NCBI GenBank assembly: GCA_035570235.1
Contig: DATMML010000062.1
Coordinates: 1 to 64,000 of the forward strand
Direction of reading: 5' to 3'
DNA: 64,000 nucleotides
Source of the DNA: Vicinamibacteria bacterium
GTDB taxonomy: Bacteria; Acidobacteriota; Vicinamibacteria; Fen-336
Program-made: the position numbers and the translations under genes
Part shown: positions 26,546 through 35,325 of the stretch, in pieces
Position numbering within the stretch: position 1 is the stretch's first letter
How the letters are laid out: each line of letters starts with the position of its first letter
Notes under the pieces: model-generated
The model's input: the letters and a program-made list of their open reading frames with translations, nothing else
What the model was told of the DNA's origin: nothing
The model's database searches: none

Positions 26546-28204
26546 CTAGCCGGCGGCGAGGCGCCGGGCCTCGATCTCCTTGCGGATGACCTCGGCGTTG
26601 GGGGGCAGGAGCCGCTTGTTGCGGCACTCGTCGAGCGCGATCAGCGTCATGCGGTCGACGGTGACCTGATCGCGGGCGGTGGGGAGGAGGTCGTCGAGGG
26701 CGGCGGTGAGGGCGGCCTCGGTCAGGGCGGTGCCGCCGCCGCGGAGGGCGAACCGCCAGGCGGTGGTCAGCGCCAACTCGATGTCGCTTCCCGTGAAACC
26801 CCCCGTGCGCCGCGCGAAAGGAGCGTAGTCGGCGATGGTGGAGACGAGCTCGTGCTTGCGCACCGTTACCTCGAAGATCTGCCTTCGTGCCTCCTCGTCG
26901 GGCATGAGGATCGGGATCTTGATGTCGGTCCGGCCGGAGCGCCGCATGGCGGTATCGATGAGGTCGACGCGGTTGGTGATGTCGATGCGCAGGACCCGGC
27001 CCCGAAGCCCGCTGTCCCCCCAGAAGGCGAAGGCAGAGGCCCGCATGCGCTCGGTGACCCCCGAGTCTCCCGAGCCTTGGTCCCGACTGCCCCCTTCGGC
27101 CTGGTCCGATTCGTCCACGATCACGACCACGGGGGCTAGGGCGCGGATGGCGGCGAAAGCCTTCTCCTGGTTTCGCTCCGACTGGCCTACGTACATCTGG
27201 CGCAGGGGGCGGAAGCGGACGCAGAGCATGCCGCACTCTCGGGCGAAGCACTCGGCCAGGTAGCTCTTGCCCGTGCCGGGGGGCCCCATGAGGATGATCC
27301 CCATGGGGGCGGCGGAGGTGAGACCGCGGCGCATGATGTCGGCCACTTCCTTCAGCTCCCGGGTGGCGTGCTCCAACCCGCCCACCGCGGAAAGGTCGTG
27401 CTTGGGCTGCAGGATCTCCAGCACCTCCCCGTATTCCTGCTTGAGGAGGTCGATCTTGCGGTCCACGATCGAGGAGCGGCCGAGGGGTGCGGGCCCGCCC
27501 CGCGCCCGCTGCAGGATGTCTTCCATCTGCACCAGGGCCAGGCCACCCGTCTCCGCGGCCAACTCCTCCGGGCTCAGCGTCCAGGTGACCTCCGGGTAGG
27601 AGTCCTTGAGGTGGCGGGCGAACTCCGTCCGGGCGGGAAGTTCTGGCCGCGGCACCGCCACCACTTCCGCCCCCGATGTACCGGAGTAAATTTCCTCCGA
27701 GACATCGCCCGCCGCGGGGGCGATGAGGAGGACGAGGGGCCGGCGGGTGGCGACCTTGGGGTCGGAGGCCCAGCGGGCGAGCATGGTCACCGTCTGGCGC
27801 TCGGTTCCGGAAGCGGGCCCGGAAGGCGCGAGGTTATGGACGTAGTCGAGCAGGATGGCGACCGACCCCGGGGCGCCACGGTCGCTGGCCAGAAGGGCGT
27901 CCAGCAGGAGCATGGCCCGGGCGGGATCCGCGGGGAGGGGACCGGCCTTCAGACCCAGCACCCGCCGGAACTCCTTCTCCCGGGCGGGATCCGGGAAGAC
28001 GAGACCCTTGGACACCTCGTAGGAGACGACCACGGCCCGGCGGGCGGCCAACCGGCGCAGGCCGTCGGCGAGGGGGAGGTACCCGGGCCCGAAGGACTGG
28101 AGGTCGCGTACGTTGCCGTGAAGCAGGAAGAGGTGGCTGGCCCCTGAGTGGTAGCGGTCGAGCAGGCCCCCGCCGAGCCAGTCGGGGATGCGCATGGTCT
28201 TCAT
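26546..28204 (-). CDS. AAA+ ATPase with an N-terminal degenerate AAA-like half
   Basis: 552 residues. The C-terminal half (270-510) is a standard AAA+ module: Walker A GPPGTGKS (307-314), Walker B VVVIVDES (359-366), sensor-1 RIDITNRVDLID, arginine finger in MRRSGRTDIKI and a lid domain. The N-terminal half (20-200) has the same strand order (VSILL-DYVHNL at 115-124, PLVLLIAP) but no Walker A, as in Ycf46-like proteins. Likely an unfoldase or remodelling ATPase in the cytosol. The start ATG overlaps the stop of the upstream gene (ATGA), so both are coupled. Partner or substrate unknown. Confidence 0.9.
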   Translation of the reverse strand: MKTMRIPDWLGGGLLDRYHSGASHLFLLHGNVRDLQSFGPGYLPLADGLRRLAARRAVVVSYEVSKGLVFPDPAREKEFRRVLGLKAGPLPADPARAMLLLDALLASDRGAPGSVAILLDYVHNLAPSGPASGTERQTVTMLARWASDPKVATRRPLVLLIAPAAGDVSEEIYSGTSGAEVVAVPRPELPARTEFARHLKDSYPEVTWTLSPEELAAETGGLALVQMEDILQRARGGPAPLGRSSIVDRKIDLLKQEYGEVLEILQPKHDLSAVGGLEHATRELKEVADIMRRGLTSAAPMGIILMGPPGTGKSYLAECFARECGMLCVRFRPLRQMYVGQSERNQEKAFAAIRALAPVVVIVDESDQAEGGSRDQGSGDSGVTERMRASAFAFWGDSGLRGRVLRIDITNRVDLIDTAMRRSGRTDIKIPILMPDEEARRQIFEVTVRKHELVSTIADYAPFARRTGGFTGSDIELALTTAWRFALRGGGTALTEAALTAALDDLLPTARDQVTVDRMTLIALDECRNKRLLPPNAEVIRKEIEARRLAAG

Positions 28205-29688
28205 GGCGTCAGCCGGAGGGCGTGCAGGCCTCGCGCGCTCCCGACCACCAGGGTGTCCCCGTCCACGGCCGGAGAGGACTCCGTCCCCTCCGGGCAGAGG
28301 GAAGCACGCGCGAGGACGCGGCCCGCCCCGTCCAGGATGTAGAGATCCCCGTCGGTGGAGCCGATCAGGAAGCGATCGCCCACGGCCAGGGGCGAGGAGA
28401 CCACGGGGCCACGGGTCGCGACCTGGAAAACGGGCTCTCCGGTGGCGAGGGTCAGGCCGTAGACGCGGCCATCATGGCAGCCCACGACGCAGAGCTCGCC
28501 GGAGAGACAGGCCGAGGAGTAGACGGTCTGGCCCAGTTCGCGCGTCCAGGCCACGGTGCCGTCGGTCAGCCGGACCGCGGCCAGGCGCCCGGAGAAGGCG
28601 CCCACCACCGCCACCTCCTTGCCGACCGCCGGGGTCGCGCGTACGCGCGCGCCGAGGGCGCAGGACCACAAGAGCGTGCCCTGCTCGGGGTCAAGCGCGC
28701 AGAGGCTGCCCTCGTCGCTTCCCACCAGGATCCGTCCCCCCGCCTCGGCCGGAGACGAGAAGACCGCCCCCAGCTTGCGCTTCCAGAGGGGCTTGCCCTT
28801 CGAGGCGTCCAGGGCCACCACCGCCCCCGCGTCCTTGCCTTCCACGACGCCCACGAATACCCGCTCTCCCCAGGGCAGAGGTGAAGAACGGACCAGCCGG
28901 CCGAGCTTGACACGGTAGGTCTCGAGGCCATGCACAATGTCGACGCCCACGACCTCGCCGTCGTCCGTTCCCACATGGAGGACCTGCTGGGCGAGGGCGG
29001 GGGAGGACTCGAGGGCCGTCCCCAGCCGCATCTCGTGGATCCGACGGCCTCCCGCTCGGTCCAGGAAGAGGAGCCGCCCGTCGGGAGCCGGGGTCAGGAC
29101 CAACCGGGATGTCAGCACGGGAGAGCCGACCACGCTGCCCACGGCCGCCTCCCAGAGGGGGGTCACGCCAGCCCGCGGGACAACCGCCGTCCGGGCCCCG
29201 GTACGCCCGGGATCTCCGCGGAACAGGGGCCAGGGAGGCGGGAGATCGGCCTCGGGGGAGAGGGCGGCGGAAAGCGCCTCCACCGCAGCGGAGGCGGTGG
29301 GGAAGCGGCCGTCCGGGCGGGGGGACGTGAGCCCGGCCAGCACGGCCCGGCGGGCCAGGGTGGAGAGGGGGGTGGGGGGCGGCCCGTCCAGGCGCCACGA
29401 GACTTCGGGCTCCTCGCCGGTGGCCAAGGAGTGCAGCAGCGCTCCCAGACACAGGAGGTCCTCCGCCGCATCTCCCTCCGGACCCCCGCCATCCAAACGC
29501 GGACGGCCGTCGATCATGGGTACCGCGGCGGGCTCGAGGGAGGGGTGGCGGGGGGGGGAGGCGGCGTGGGCTCTCGTCAGCTCCGTGGCCAGGTCGCGCC
29601 CGAGGGCAAAGACGGCGTCCTCGGGCAGGCGGGCGGTGAAGTTGCGGGTGACGCGGCGAAGGTGGTCTTCGAGGAGCTCAGTCGCCAT
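28201..29688 (-). CDS. Degenerate kinase C-lobe fused to a PQQ-like beta-propeller
   Basis: 495 residues. Residues 75-150 (EDLLCLGALLHSLATGEEP, then LSTLARRAVLAGLTSPRPDGRFPTASAAVEALSAAL) match the end of bacterial Ser/Thr kinase C-lobes, but the ATP-binding lobe and catalytic loop are missing, so it cannot be an active kinase. Residues 155-495 carry about eight PQQ/WD-like blades with the repeats VVALDASKGKPLWKRKL, LCALDPEQGTLLWSCAL and VYGLTLATGEPVFQV. No signal peptide, so the propeller is probably cytosolic. It is translationally coupled to the AAA+ ATPase (4-base overlap), suggesting a shared complex. That last point is inference. Confidence 0.85.
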   Translation of the reverse strand: MATELLEDHLRRVTRNFTARLPEDAVFALGRDLATELTRAHAASPPRHPSLEPAAVPMIDGRPRLDGGGPEGDAAEDLLCLGALLHSLATGEEPEVSWRLDGPPPTPLSTLARRAVLAGLTSPRPDGRFPTASAAVEALSAALSPEADLPPPWPLFRGDPGRTGARTAVVPRAGVTPLWEAAVGSVVGSPVLTSRLVLTPAPDGRLLFLDRAGGRRIHEMRLGTALESSPALAQQVLHVGTDDGEVVGVDIVHGLETYRVKLGRLVRSSPLPWGERVFVGVVEGKDAGAVVALDASKGKPLWKRKLGAVFSSPAEAGGRILVGSDEGSLCALDPEQGTLLWSCALGARVRATPAVGKEVAVVGAFSGRLAAVRLTDGTVAWTRELGQTVYSSACLSGELCVVGCHDGRVYGLTLATGEPVFQVATRGPVVSSPLAVGDRFLIGSTDGDLYILDGAGRVLARASLCPEGTESSPAVDGDTLVVGSARGLHALRLTP

Positions 29689-29901
29689 GTGCGCGGATTA
29701 TACCAACGGGGTTCAGGGGGACCCTCGGGGATCCGCACGGCCGATCTTCCAAGCTGAAGTCACGGCTGGGCCTTCCCGCGTTCCGCAGTATGCGAAAATC
29801 GGATCGCGGGCCGGGGCGGCTGCGGAGAGCCTCCGGGCGCGGTGAGTGCGCGCCTTGTGTTTGTTCGGGGTCAACGGTAGGATCCTCTCGCCCTCCCCCA
29901 T

Positions 29902-30987
29902 ATGAAGTTCCCCGGTAGCAAACTCCTCCACCAATGGGACCTCTCGGTCCGGCAGCTCTCGCTCGACGACCTGTTGAAGTCCTGCCGACAGGCCGGCTTG
30001 ACCGGCCTCGCGGAGATCAAGCTCCCGCAGGGGGTGGGGCTCATCTTCTACTACTTGGGGGCGGAGGTGAACGCGCTGTACCGCGAGGGAGCGGTGGGAC
30101 TCAACGGGCCGGTCGCGCTCGACCAGCTTCGGGCCAAGGTGGGCGGCGAATCCGGTTTCATCTCCGTTTACGAGCTCCCCCTCGATATGGCCCACCTGCT
30201 CCGGGGCATCGCGAACCGCCAGCGTCTCAAAGAGAAGGTAGGCGACCGGTCCGATCTCGTCGAGCTGCTCTATCACTTGGAAAAGGCCGAGCACACGGGA
30301 ACGCTGGAGATCGAGACCCGGGCCGGAGCGGCCATGGTCCTGCTCGTGCGGGGCCGGGCCTCGAACATCTACTGGGAAAGCCGGGAGGGCCTCACCCTCG
30401 AGAAGGGCGAAGCCCGGCAGAAGTTGGAGGATGCTCTCGACAAGGGCGACGGGACCACGCTCTTCCTCTCCCAATTCTCGCGCGACGTGTGGAAGTCTCG
30501 CCACGAAGTCGGGGAGACGGCCACGCGGAGCCGACTCAATCGCCGGGAGGAGCGAGCGGCGCCCACCGACCAGATCGCGGCCGAAGAGGCCGCCCTACGC
30601 AAGCGAGTCTTGGACGAGCTCTCGGGCCAGGTGCCCGCCCTCCTCCAGGCGTTCATCTTTGATCTGATGACGGGTGCGGTCTTCACACGCACGGGGCGCG
30701 GCGCAGCCGACATCCGCGTGGCCTCCTTCGCCGAGCAGGTCCCGGGCCTCAGCCTGTACCTACGCAACCTGTTGAGGGTGGACGAGGCCGAGGAGCCCCT
30801 GGAGTCCCTCGAGCTCGTCACGGGGAGCCTCTCGATCCTGGTGGGGGTGGTGTCGGAGGCCGAGGAGGCCATCGCCGTCCTGGCCGACCGATCGCAACCC
30901 ACCTCCCTGATCCGCCCTGCCCTCACCCGGGCCGTCCAGGCCTACTCCGCCCAACTCCATCCCTCCCGCACCAAGGTCGTGGTCTGA
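29902..30987 (+). CDS. DUF4388-like regulatory protein
   Basis: 361 residues, soluble. Residues 1-90 (LSVRQLSLDDLLKSCRQAGLTGLAEIKLPQGVGLIFYYLGAEVNALY) and 110-190 (DLVELLYHLEKAEHTGTLEIETRAGAAMVLLVRGRASNIYWES) both look like DUF4388/PATAN-type modules used in gliding and two-component systems of Deltaproteobacteria and Acidobacteriota. The C-terminal 130 residues (VLDELSGQVPALLQAFIFDLMTGAVF) resemble a roadblock/LC7-type fold. Probably a cytosolic regulator; no enzymatic motif. Start ATG at 29902 lies about 20 nt after a TAGGAT box. Domain calls are by pattern only. Confidence 0.78.
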   Translation: MKFPGSKLLHQWDLSVRQLSLDDLLKSCRQAGLTGLAEIKLPQGVGLIFYYLGAEVNALYREGAVGLNGPVALDQLRAKVGGESGFISVYELPLDMAHLLRGIANRQRLKEKVGDRSDLVELLYHLEKAEHTGTLEIETRAGAAMVLLVRGRASNIYWESREGLTLEKGEARQKLEDALDKGDGTTLFLSQFSRDVWKSRHEVGETATRSRLNRREERAAPTDQIAAEEAALRKRVLDELSGQVPALLQAFIFDLMTGAVFTRTGRGAADIRVASFAEQVPGLSLYLRNLLRVDEAEEPLESLELVTGSLSILVGVVSEAEEAIAVLADRSQPTSLIRPALTRAVQAYSAQLHPSRTKVVV

Positions 30988-30988
30988 A

Positions 30989-31744
30989 TCAGCCGACGAG
31001 GACGGCCCCGCCGTTCACGGAGAGGATCTCGCCGATCAGGTAGGAGGCCAGGTCGGAGGCCAGGAAGGCCACCGGCCCCGCGATCTCCTGGGGCGTACCC
31101 GGCCGGCCGAGGGGAATGGGGCGGACGGCGGCCGCGGCCTCCGGCCCCGTGAGGGCGTCGCGCGTCATGTCCGTCAACACCCACCCCGGCGCCACCCCGT
31201 TGACGCGGATGCCATGGGGGGCCAGCTCGGCCGCCAGGGACTTCGTGAAGGAGAGGAGCGCGCCCTTGGTGGCGGAGTAGTGCGAGTAGTGGGCTTCGCC
31301 GCGCTGGCCGGACGTGGAGGCGATGGTGATGATGACGCCCGAGCGGCGCGGGATCATGACGCGGGCCGCATGGTGGCAAACCCCGTAGGCTCCACCCAGG
31401 TTGACGCGCACCGTCTCCTCCCACTGCTCGGCGGTCATGGCGTCGATGGAGGCGCGCTTCCAGATCCCGTGATTCACGACCAGAATGTCGAGACCCCCGA
31501 GGCGGGCCTCCGCCTCCGCCACGAGGTGCCCGGCCTCGGAGGGCTGGGAGACGTCGGCGGGGATGGCGTGGGCCTCGCCCCCAATCGCCTCGACCGCCGC
31601 CACCGTCTCCAGGGCCGCGGCCTTGTCGCGGTGGTAGTTCACGACCACCCGGGCCCCCAGGCGCGCAAAGAGCACGCAGATCGCCCTCCCGATGCCACGG
31701 CTTCCTCCCGTGACCAGGGCCGCTTTCCCCGACAGCGTGAGCAT
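30989..31744 (-). CDS. SDR-family oxidoreductase (FabG-like)
   Basis: 251 residues. NAD(P)-dependent short-chain dehydrogenase/reductase. The cofactor motif is TGGSRGIGRAI (12-22), with NHGIW around 85-92 and the active-site Tyr and Lys in HYSHYSATKGALL. Ends with the FabG-like SYLIGEILSVNGGAVLVG. The substrate may be a 3-oxoacyl chain as in FabG, but many SDRs share this pattern. Its stop lies 1 bp past the end of the gene at 30987 (convergent). It is divergent from tmk across an 80-bp gap holding a palindrome. Confidence 0.92.
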   Translation of the reverse strand: MLTLSGKAALVTGGSRGIGRAICVLFARLGARVVVNYHRDKAAALETVAAVEAIGGEAHAIPADVSQPSEAGHLVAEAEARLGGLDILVVNHGIWKRASIDAMTAEQWEETVRVNLGGAYGVCHHAARVMIPRRSGVIITIASTSGQRGEAHYSHYSATKGALLSFTKSLAAELAPHGIRVNGVAPGWVLTDMTRDALTGPEAAAAVRPIPLGRPGTPQEIAGPVAFLASDLASYLIGEILSVNGGAVLVG

Positions 31745-31784
31745 GGCGAGGGGGACCGTACGCCGGTTGCGGCCGCGGAGTCAA

Positions 31785-31801
31785 CCGAAACCGCGTTTCG
31801 G
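31785..31801. promoter_or_regulatory. 17-bp palindrome between the SDR gene and tmk
   Basis: CCGAAAC-CGC-GTTTCGG, perfect 7-bp arms, in the 80-bp divergent gap. A TAGAAT box (31804-31809) follows it on the plus strand, 15 nt before the tmk ATG, so it is placed like an operator upstream of that promoter. The bound protein is unknown. Confidence 0.45.
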
Positions 31802-31824
31802 CCTAGAATGCCCAGGGACTATTG

Positions 31825-32457
31825 ATGCCGTTCATCACCATCGAGGGGATCGAAGGGAGCGGGAAGAGCACGCAGGCCCGGGCCCTGGCCGCGGGCCTGG
31901 GCCCGGAAACGCTCGTGACCCATGAGCCGGGGGGGACGGCCATCGGCCGCCTGATTCGCAGCGTGCTCCTGGACAACCGAAATCAGGCGATGGTTCCGGT
32001 CACAGAATTGCTGCTCTACTTCGCAGACCGGGCCCAGCACGTCGCGGAGCGGGTTCGGCCCGCCCTGGCCGAGGGGCGCAGCGTGATCTCGGACCGATAC
32101 GTGGACTCCTCTCTGGCCTACCAGGGCTACGGGCGCGGCCTGTCCCTCCCGGCCATCCGGGCGGTGGCCGAGGTGGCGACCGGCGGCCTGTGGCCCGACC
32201 TCACGATCTTCTTGGACGTCTGCGTGGAGACGGGCCTGGCTCGAGTGGGGAAACGGGGTGTCCACGACCGCCTCGAGTCTGAGGTTCGGGAATTCCACGA
32301 ACGCGTGCGGACGGGTTACCTCGCCCTTACGGCCGAGGATCCCCGGCGTTGGGTGCGAGTGGACGGCGAGGGAACGACGTCGGAGGTGAGCGAGCGCCTG
32401 CGGGCCGCGGTGGATTCGCGGGGGCTCTTCGCCGTGAGGGACCGTGGGCTTCGCTAA
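31825..32457 (+). CDS. tmk: Thymidylate kinase
   Basis: 210 residues. Phosphorylates dTMP to dTDP with ATP in the cytosol. P-loop [14 protein letters not shown] (8-17), base/sugar contact [14 protein letters not shown], and the DR[YH] motif with [20 protein letters not shown] are all present; the LID region ([18 protein letters not shown]) is shorter than usual. A TTG directly before ATG at 31825 is less likely. holB overlaps its end by 14 bases; tmk-holB is a common pair. Confidence 0.95.
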   Translation: MPFITIEGIEGSGKSTQARALAAGLGPETLVTHEPGGTAIGRLIRSVLLDNRNQAMVPVTELLLYFADRAQHVAERVRPALAEGRSVISDRYVDSSLAYQGYGRGLSLPAIRAVAEVATGGLWPDLTIFLDVCVETGLARVGKRGVHDRLESEVREFHERVRTGYLALTAEDPRRWVRVDGEGTTSEVSERLRAAVDSRGLFAVRDRGLR

Positions 32458-33415
32458 GGTCATCGGTCACGACCACGTCAAGCAACTCCTCTCGCGGGCG
32501 CTCCGTCAGGGGCGGCTGCCCCCTGCCCTCCTCTTCGCGGGTCCGGAGGGAATCGGCAAGAAAACGCTGGCCTTGACGGCGGGTTGGGCTCTGGTTTGTC
32601 TGCGGCAGGACGGTGATTCCTGCGGGGTTTGCCCGGCCTGCAGCCGCGCCGAGCGTGGCATCCACCCCGACTCGACCCTGATCGAGCCCGCCACCGCCGC
32701 CATCAAGATTGATCAGGTCCGCGACGCCGTGCGCGCGATCGCGGACCGTCCCTTCGAGGCCCGGGCGCGGGTGGTAGTGATCGATGACGCCCACCTCATG
32801 ACGGAGCAAGCGGCGAACGCGCTCCTCAAGAGCCTGGAAGAGCCGCCCCCCACCTCCCACGTCTTCCTGGTCACCGCCGCGCCGCAAGCCCTGCCCGCGA
32901 CCATTCGCTCGCGTTGTCAGGTGCTCCGCATGGGCGCCCTCCCCGCCCGCGTCCTGGAGGCACATTTGCAGAGTGCGGTCGGGCTCTCGTCCGAGGAGGC
33001 GCGGCTGCGCGCCTCCCTGTCCGAGGGGAGCCTGGGCGCGGCCCTGGCGTTCGAGTCCAAGGCTTACCGTGCGTTGCGTGAGGACCTGCTCGCCCTTCTG
33101 GAAGCGCTCCCCAGATGGGGACCCCTGGAGCGCATGGCGGCGGCGGAGAAGCTCGATCAGGAAGACGACGCCGCTCTGGCCTTGACCGCCTTGCGGTCGT
33201 TGCTGCGGGACACGGCCGCCCTGCGCACGGGCGTGGCTCCGGAGCGGCTCCTGAACGCGGATGCCGCCGACCGCCTGGCGGGATTGGCGGCGGGTCCGGT
33301 CGGCGAACGGGCCGCATTGTTGGCGGAGGCGGCAGGGGAGACCCGGGAGGCTCTACGCGGGTATGCGAACAAACTCCTTTCCATGGACCTACTGCTGGAA
33401 GCGCTAGCCGGCTGA
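32444..33415 (+). CDS. holB: DNA polymerase III subunit delta'
   Basis: 323 residues of the clamp-loader AAA+ ATPase fold. [11 protein letters not shown] (Walker A-like), the zinc-binding cluster with four Cys in [19 protein letters not shown] plus the preceding Cys, then [45 protein letters not shown] and sensor-1 [11 protein letters not shown] identify it. It works with DnaX and HolA to load the sliding clamp. GTG at 32444 inside tmk is the start ([16 protein letters not shown]). The C-terminal third is diverged, as usual. Confidence 0.93.
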   Translation: MGFAKVIGHDHVKQLLSRALRQGRLPPALLFAGPEGIGKKTLALTAGWALVCLRQDGDSCGVCPACSRAERGIHPDSTLIEPATAAIKIDQVRDAVRAIADRPFEARARVVVIDDAHLMTEQAANALLKSLEEPPPTSHVFLVTAAPQALPATIRSRCQVLRMGALPARVLEAHLQSAVGLSSEEARLRASLSEGSLGAALAFESKAYRALREDLLALLEALPRWGPLERMAAAEKLDQEDDAALALTALRSLLRDTAALRTGVAPERLLNADAADRLAGLAAGPVGERAALLAEAAGETREALRGYANKLLSMDLLLEALAG

Positions 33416-33540
33416 CGTTGCGCCCAGCCTCGCGCTTATGCTAGAAAAGGATCAAGGATCCCCCCGATTGTCTGGAACTACCGCGAGCCCGGCTCATGGG
33501 AGCCATCGGGCTTGGCTGGACGAGCAGGAGGCGGGTGACG

Positions 33541-33858
33541 ATGAACCGCAAGCTAATCCGACCCGACCTGACCGAGATCAAGGAGCAGTTCCAGACCACC
33601 AAGGCCTACCGCCAGCGCAAACCTACGCCCCCCGAGCAGACCAACGCCGAAAGCTTCTACTACTTGAAGCAGATGACCAACAAGACGCGCATGGTCATTG
33701 TGTTGAAGGACGGAGAGGAGCTCCGCGGCACGATCGAGTGGTACGACAAGTCGGCGCTCAAGGTCCACCGCCCGGATGCCCCTAACATCCTCCTCCCCAA
33801 GGACAACATCAAGTACATGTACAAGGAGAACGAGGATAAGGCGCTGGATTCGGACTGA
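33541..33858 (+). CDS. hfq: RNA chaperone Hfq with an extended, integration-target 3' end
   Basis: 105 residues. The Sm fold is at about 35-98: QMTNKTRMVIVLKDGEELRGTIEWYDKSALKVHRPDAPNILLPKDNIKYMY, with Sm1 (GEELRGTIEWYDK) and Sm2 (ILLPKDNIKYMY) recognisable. The usual Sm2 KHAIST is changed. It has an unusual N-terminal extension and an acidic tail KENEDKALDSD. Hfq hexamers pair small RNAs with mRNAs. ATG at 33541 follows AGGAGG by 7 nt. Its last 37 bp are the target of the integrative elements: the tail codons recur at 44540. Because the copied end preserves the reading frame, insertion leaves the protein intact apart from one tail residue. Confidence 0.9.
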   Translation: MNRKLIRPDLTEIKEQFQTTKAYRQRKPTPPEQTNAESFYYLKQMTNKTRMVIVLKDGEELRGTIEWYDKSALKVHRPDAPNILLPKDNIKYMYKENEDKALDSD

Positions 33859-35134
33859 CCGCTTTCCCTTCAGTTCCAGTCGTTGCAAGGAGTTGCCCCT
33901 CGCCAGAGCCGTGGCCGGATGGCCCCTGGGAGGCCTCCAAACCGCCCTCAGTCGCCACTTTGTCGCCACTCCACGGGGAAGAGGCCGCGGCGAGCCTGTT
34001 GACGGCGTCTTCGACCTTCACCGGCAGCCAGGAGCCGTACACGTCCACCGTCATCTGGATCGAGCTGTGCCCCATCTGCTGCATGACGTAGGCGGGGGAG
34101 ACCCCTGCGGCGACCAGCTGCGACCCGAAGCTGTGGCGCAAGCTGTGGGGCGTGAAGTGCAGTGGGAGGTCGGCGGCCTTGAGGCAGCGGGCCATGGCAT
34201 TGCGGACCCGCTTGACAACCCGAGCTTCGGCTTTGCGGTCGGGGTTGTCGCCGAACTCCGGGAACAGTACCCAGGGCGAGAGAGTCTCGCCTTGGCGGAA
34301 TGCCTCCTCGCGGCAGTAGGAGAGTAGGTCAGCCAGCACGTCCCGAAGCGGGTCGGCCATGTCCACCTCACGGGTGGTGTCCGTCTTCGTCGTACCGCCG
34401 AACTGCCGGTCCACCCTGAGCTTTCCTGGCTCGAGGCTCACAGCCTCCCATCGAAGGCCCAGGGCTTCGCCTAGGCGGACGCCCGCCCAGGCCATGACGG
34501 CGAAGACGGGGAACATGTCAGGGGCCTTCACCAGGACGGCGGCCAGGAAGCGAGCGAGCTGCCCCGCGTCGAGCGCCTTGATCTCTCCGCGGTCTTTCTT
34601 CCCCCGCAAGCCTAGCCCGAGCTTCTTGCCAAGCTTCTGGAGCGGGTTTGCCCGGATGAGCTGGTCCTCCACCGCCTCGCTCAAGACGGCGTTTATCGTC
34701 CCGAGGAGGTGCCGGACGGTTCCCCGGGTGAGCTTCCTGCGGCCCACGAAGCCACGCCGCTGACCCTGGACGCTCACATTTGGATCCGCGAGCTTCCGCG
34801 TGAGTAACTCCTTGACCATCGGGCGGGTGATCTCCCGGACCTTCTCTCGGCCGAGGTGGGGAACAATGTGCCGACGCAGCGCTCCTTCGTATCTCTCGAG
34901 GGTCTTTGGCTTGATACCCCTCGCTTCGCAGGAACGAAGGAAGCGCACTGCGTACTCCACGAGGGGGATGTCGGGGTCAACGGCTGGCCGCGTGGCAGAC
35001 TGCGCCTGGATGACGGCTTCGGCCAAATGTGCCTCGGCCTCCGCCCGGGTATCGAACGCGTAGACGTGCCGGCGACCGAACCCATCGCGGTAGTCGGTCG
35101 CCCACCGGCCACGCCACTTCTTTACGCAGCCCAT
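33809..35134 (-). CDS. Tyrosine recombinase (integrase) of element A
   Basis: 441 residues. N-terminal arm-binding region (1-60), SAM-like core-binding domain (60-165) and catalytic domain (185-375). Active-site residues R220 (AGVRLGEA), K250 (GTTKTD), H330-x-x-R333 (HSLRHSFG), H356 (QMGHSS) and Y366 (VDVYGSW) are all present, so it should be active. It catalyses integration and excision at the hfq 3' end. The last codons are written by the attachment core itself, antisense to hfq: the tail NPAPYPRSPCTCT ends at 33809 within hfq. It starts with TAATG, overlapping the XRE stop, so translation is coupled. Confidence 0.95.
   Translation of the reverse strand: MGCVKKWRGRWATDYRDGFGRRHVYAFDTRAEAEAHLAEAVIQAQSATRPAVDPDIPLVEYAVRFLRSCEARGIKPKTLERYEGALRRHIVPHLGREKVREITRPMVKELLTRKLADPNVSVQGQRRGFVGRRKLTRGTVRHLLGTINAVLSEAVEDQLIRANPLQKLGKKLGLGLRGKKDRGEIKALDAGQLARFLAAVLVKAPDMFPVFAVMAWAGVRLGEALGLRWEAVSLEPGKLRVDRQFGGTTKTDTTREVDMADPLRDVLADLLSYCREEAFRQGETLSPWVLFPEFGDNPDRKAEARVVKRVRNAMARCLKAADLPLHFTPHSLRHSFGSQLVAAGVSPAYVMQQMGHSSIQMTVDVYGSWLPVKVEDAVNRLAAASSPWSGDKVATEGGLEASQGPSGHGSGEGQLLATTGTEGKAVSPNPAPYPRSPCTCT
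33822..33858. repeat. Attachment core copy 1 (hfq 3' end, left junction)
   Basis: 37 bp ending with the hfq stop codon. It matches 44540-44576 with 34 of 37 bases identical (differences at the 16th, 29th and 30th base) and 47227-47244 over its first 18 bases with one mismatch. This is the left junction of element A. Confidence 0.9.
33951..33970. repeat. Left arm-type pair of element A: GTCGCCACT twice
   Basis: GTCGCCACT at 33951-33959 and 33962-33970, 11 bp apart. The same pair, with one changed base, recurs at the right end (44415-44434) in the same orientation. It lies within the integrase 3' coding region, 92 bp from core copy 1. It fits arm-type sites for the integrase N-terminal domain; this function is inferred. 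Confidence 0.7.
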
Positions 35135-35325
35135 TAGCGACTCTTCTTACGGTTTCGTTTAGAGGCGGTCAGGAGTCGGATCAGCTTTCCGGTGGTCGGG
35201 CGGATGCCCATCGCGCCCGTCTCCCACTTGCTCACCGCGATGGCGTGTACGCCGACCAGCTCCGCGAACTCGGGTTGCGACATGCCGAGCGCCTTGCGGA
35301 TCTGCCTTACTTCCGAGCCCGTCAC
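35134..35325 (-). CDS. XRE-type helix-turn-helix regulator
   Basis: 63 residues: MTGSEVRQIRKALGMSQPEFAELVGVHAIAVSKWETGAMGIRP is a complete Cro/CI-type HTH, and the Lys/Arg-rich end (SKRNRKKSR) is basic. It probably controls the integrase with which it is translationally coupled (stop TAA overlaps integrase ATG). The GTG start at 35325 has no strong ribosome site. Its reading frame overlaps the excisionase-like gene by 167 bp in another frame. A palindrome at 35342-35359 just upstream could be its operator. Confidence 0.82.
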   Translation of the reverse strand: MTGSEVRQIRKALGMSQPEFAELVGVHAIAVSKWETGAMGIRPTTGKLIRLLTASKRNRKKSR

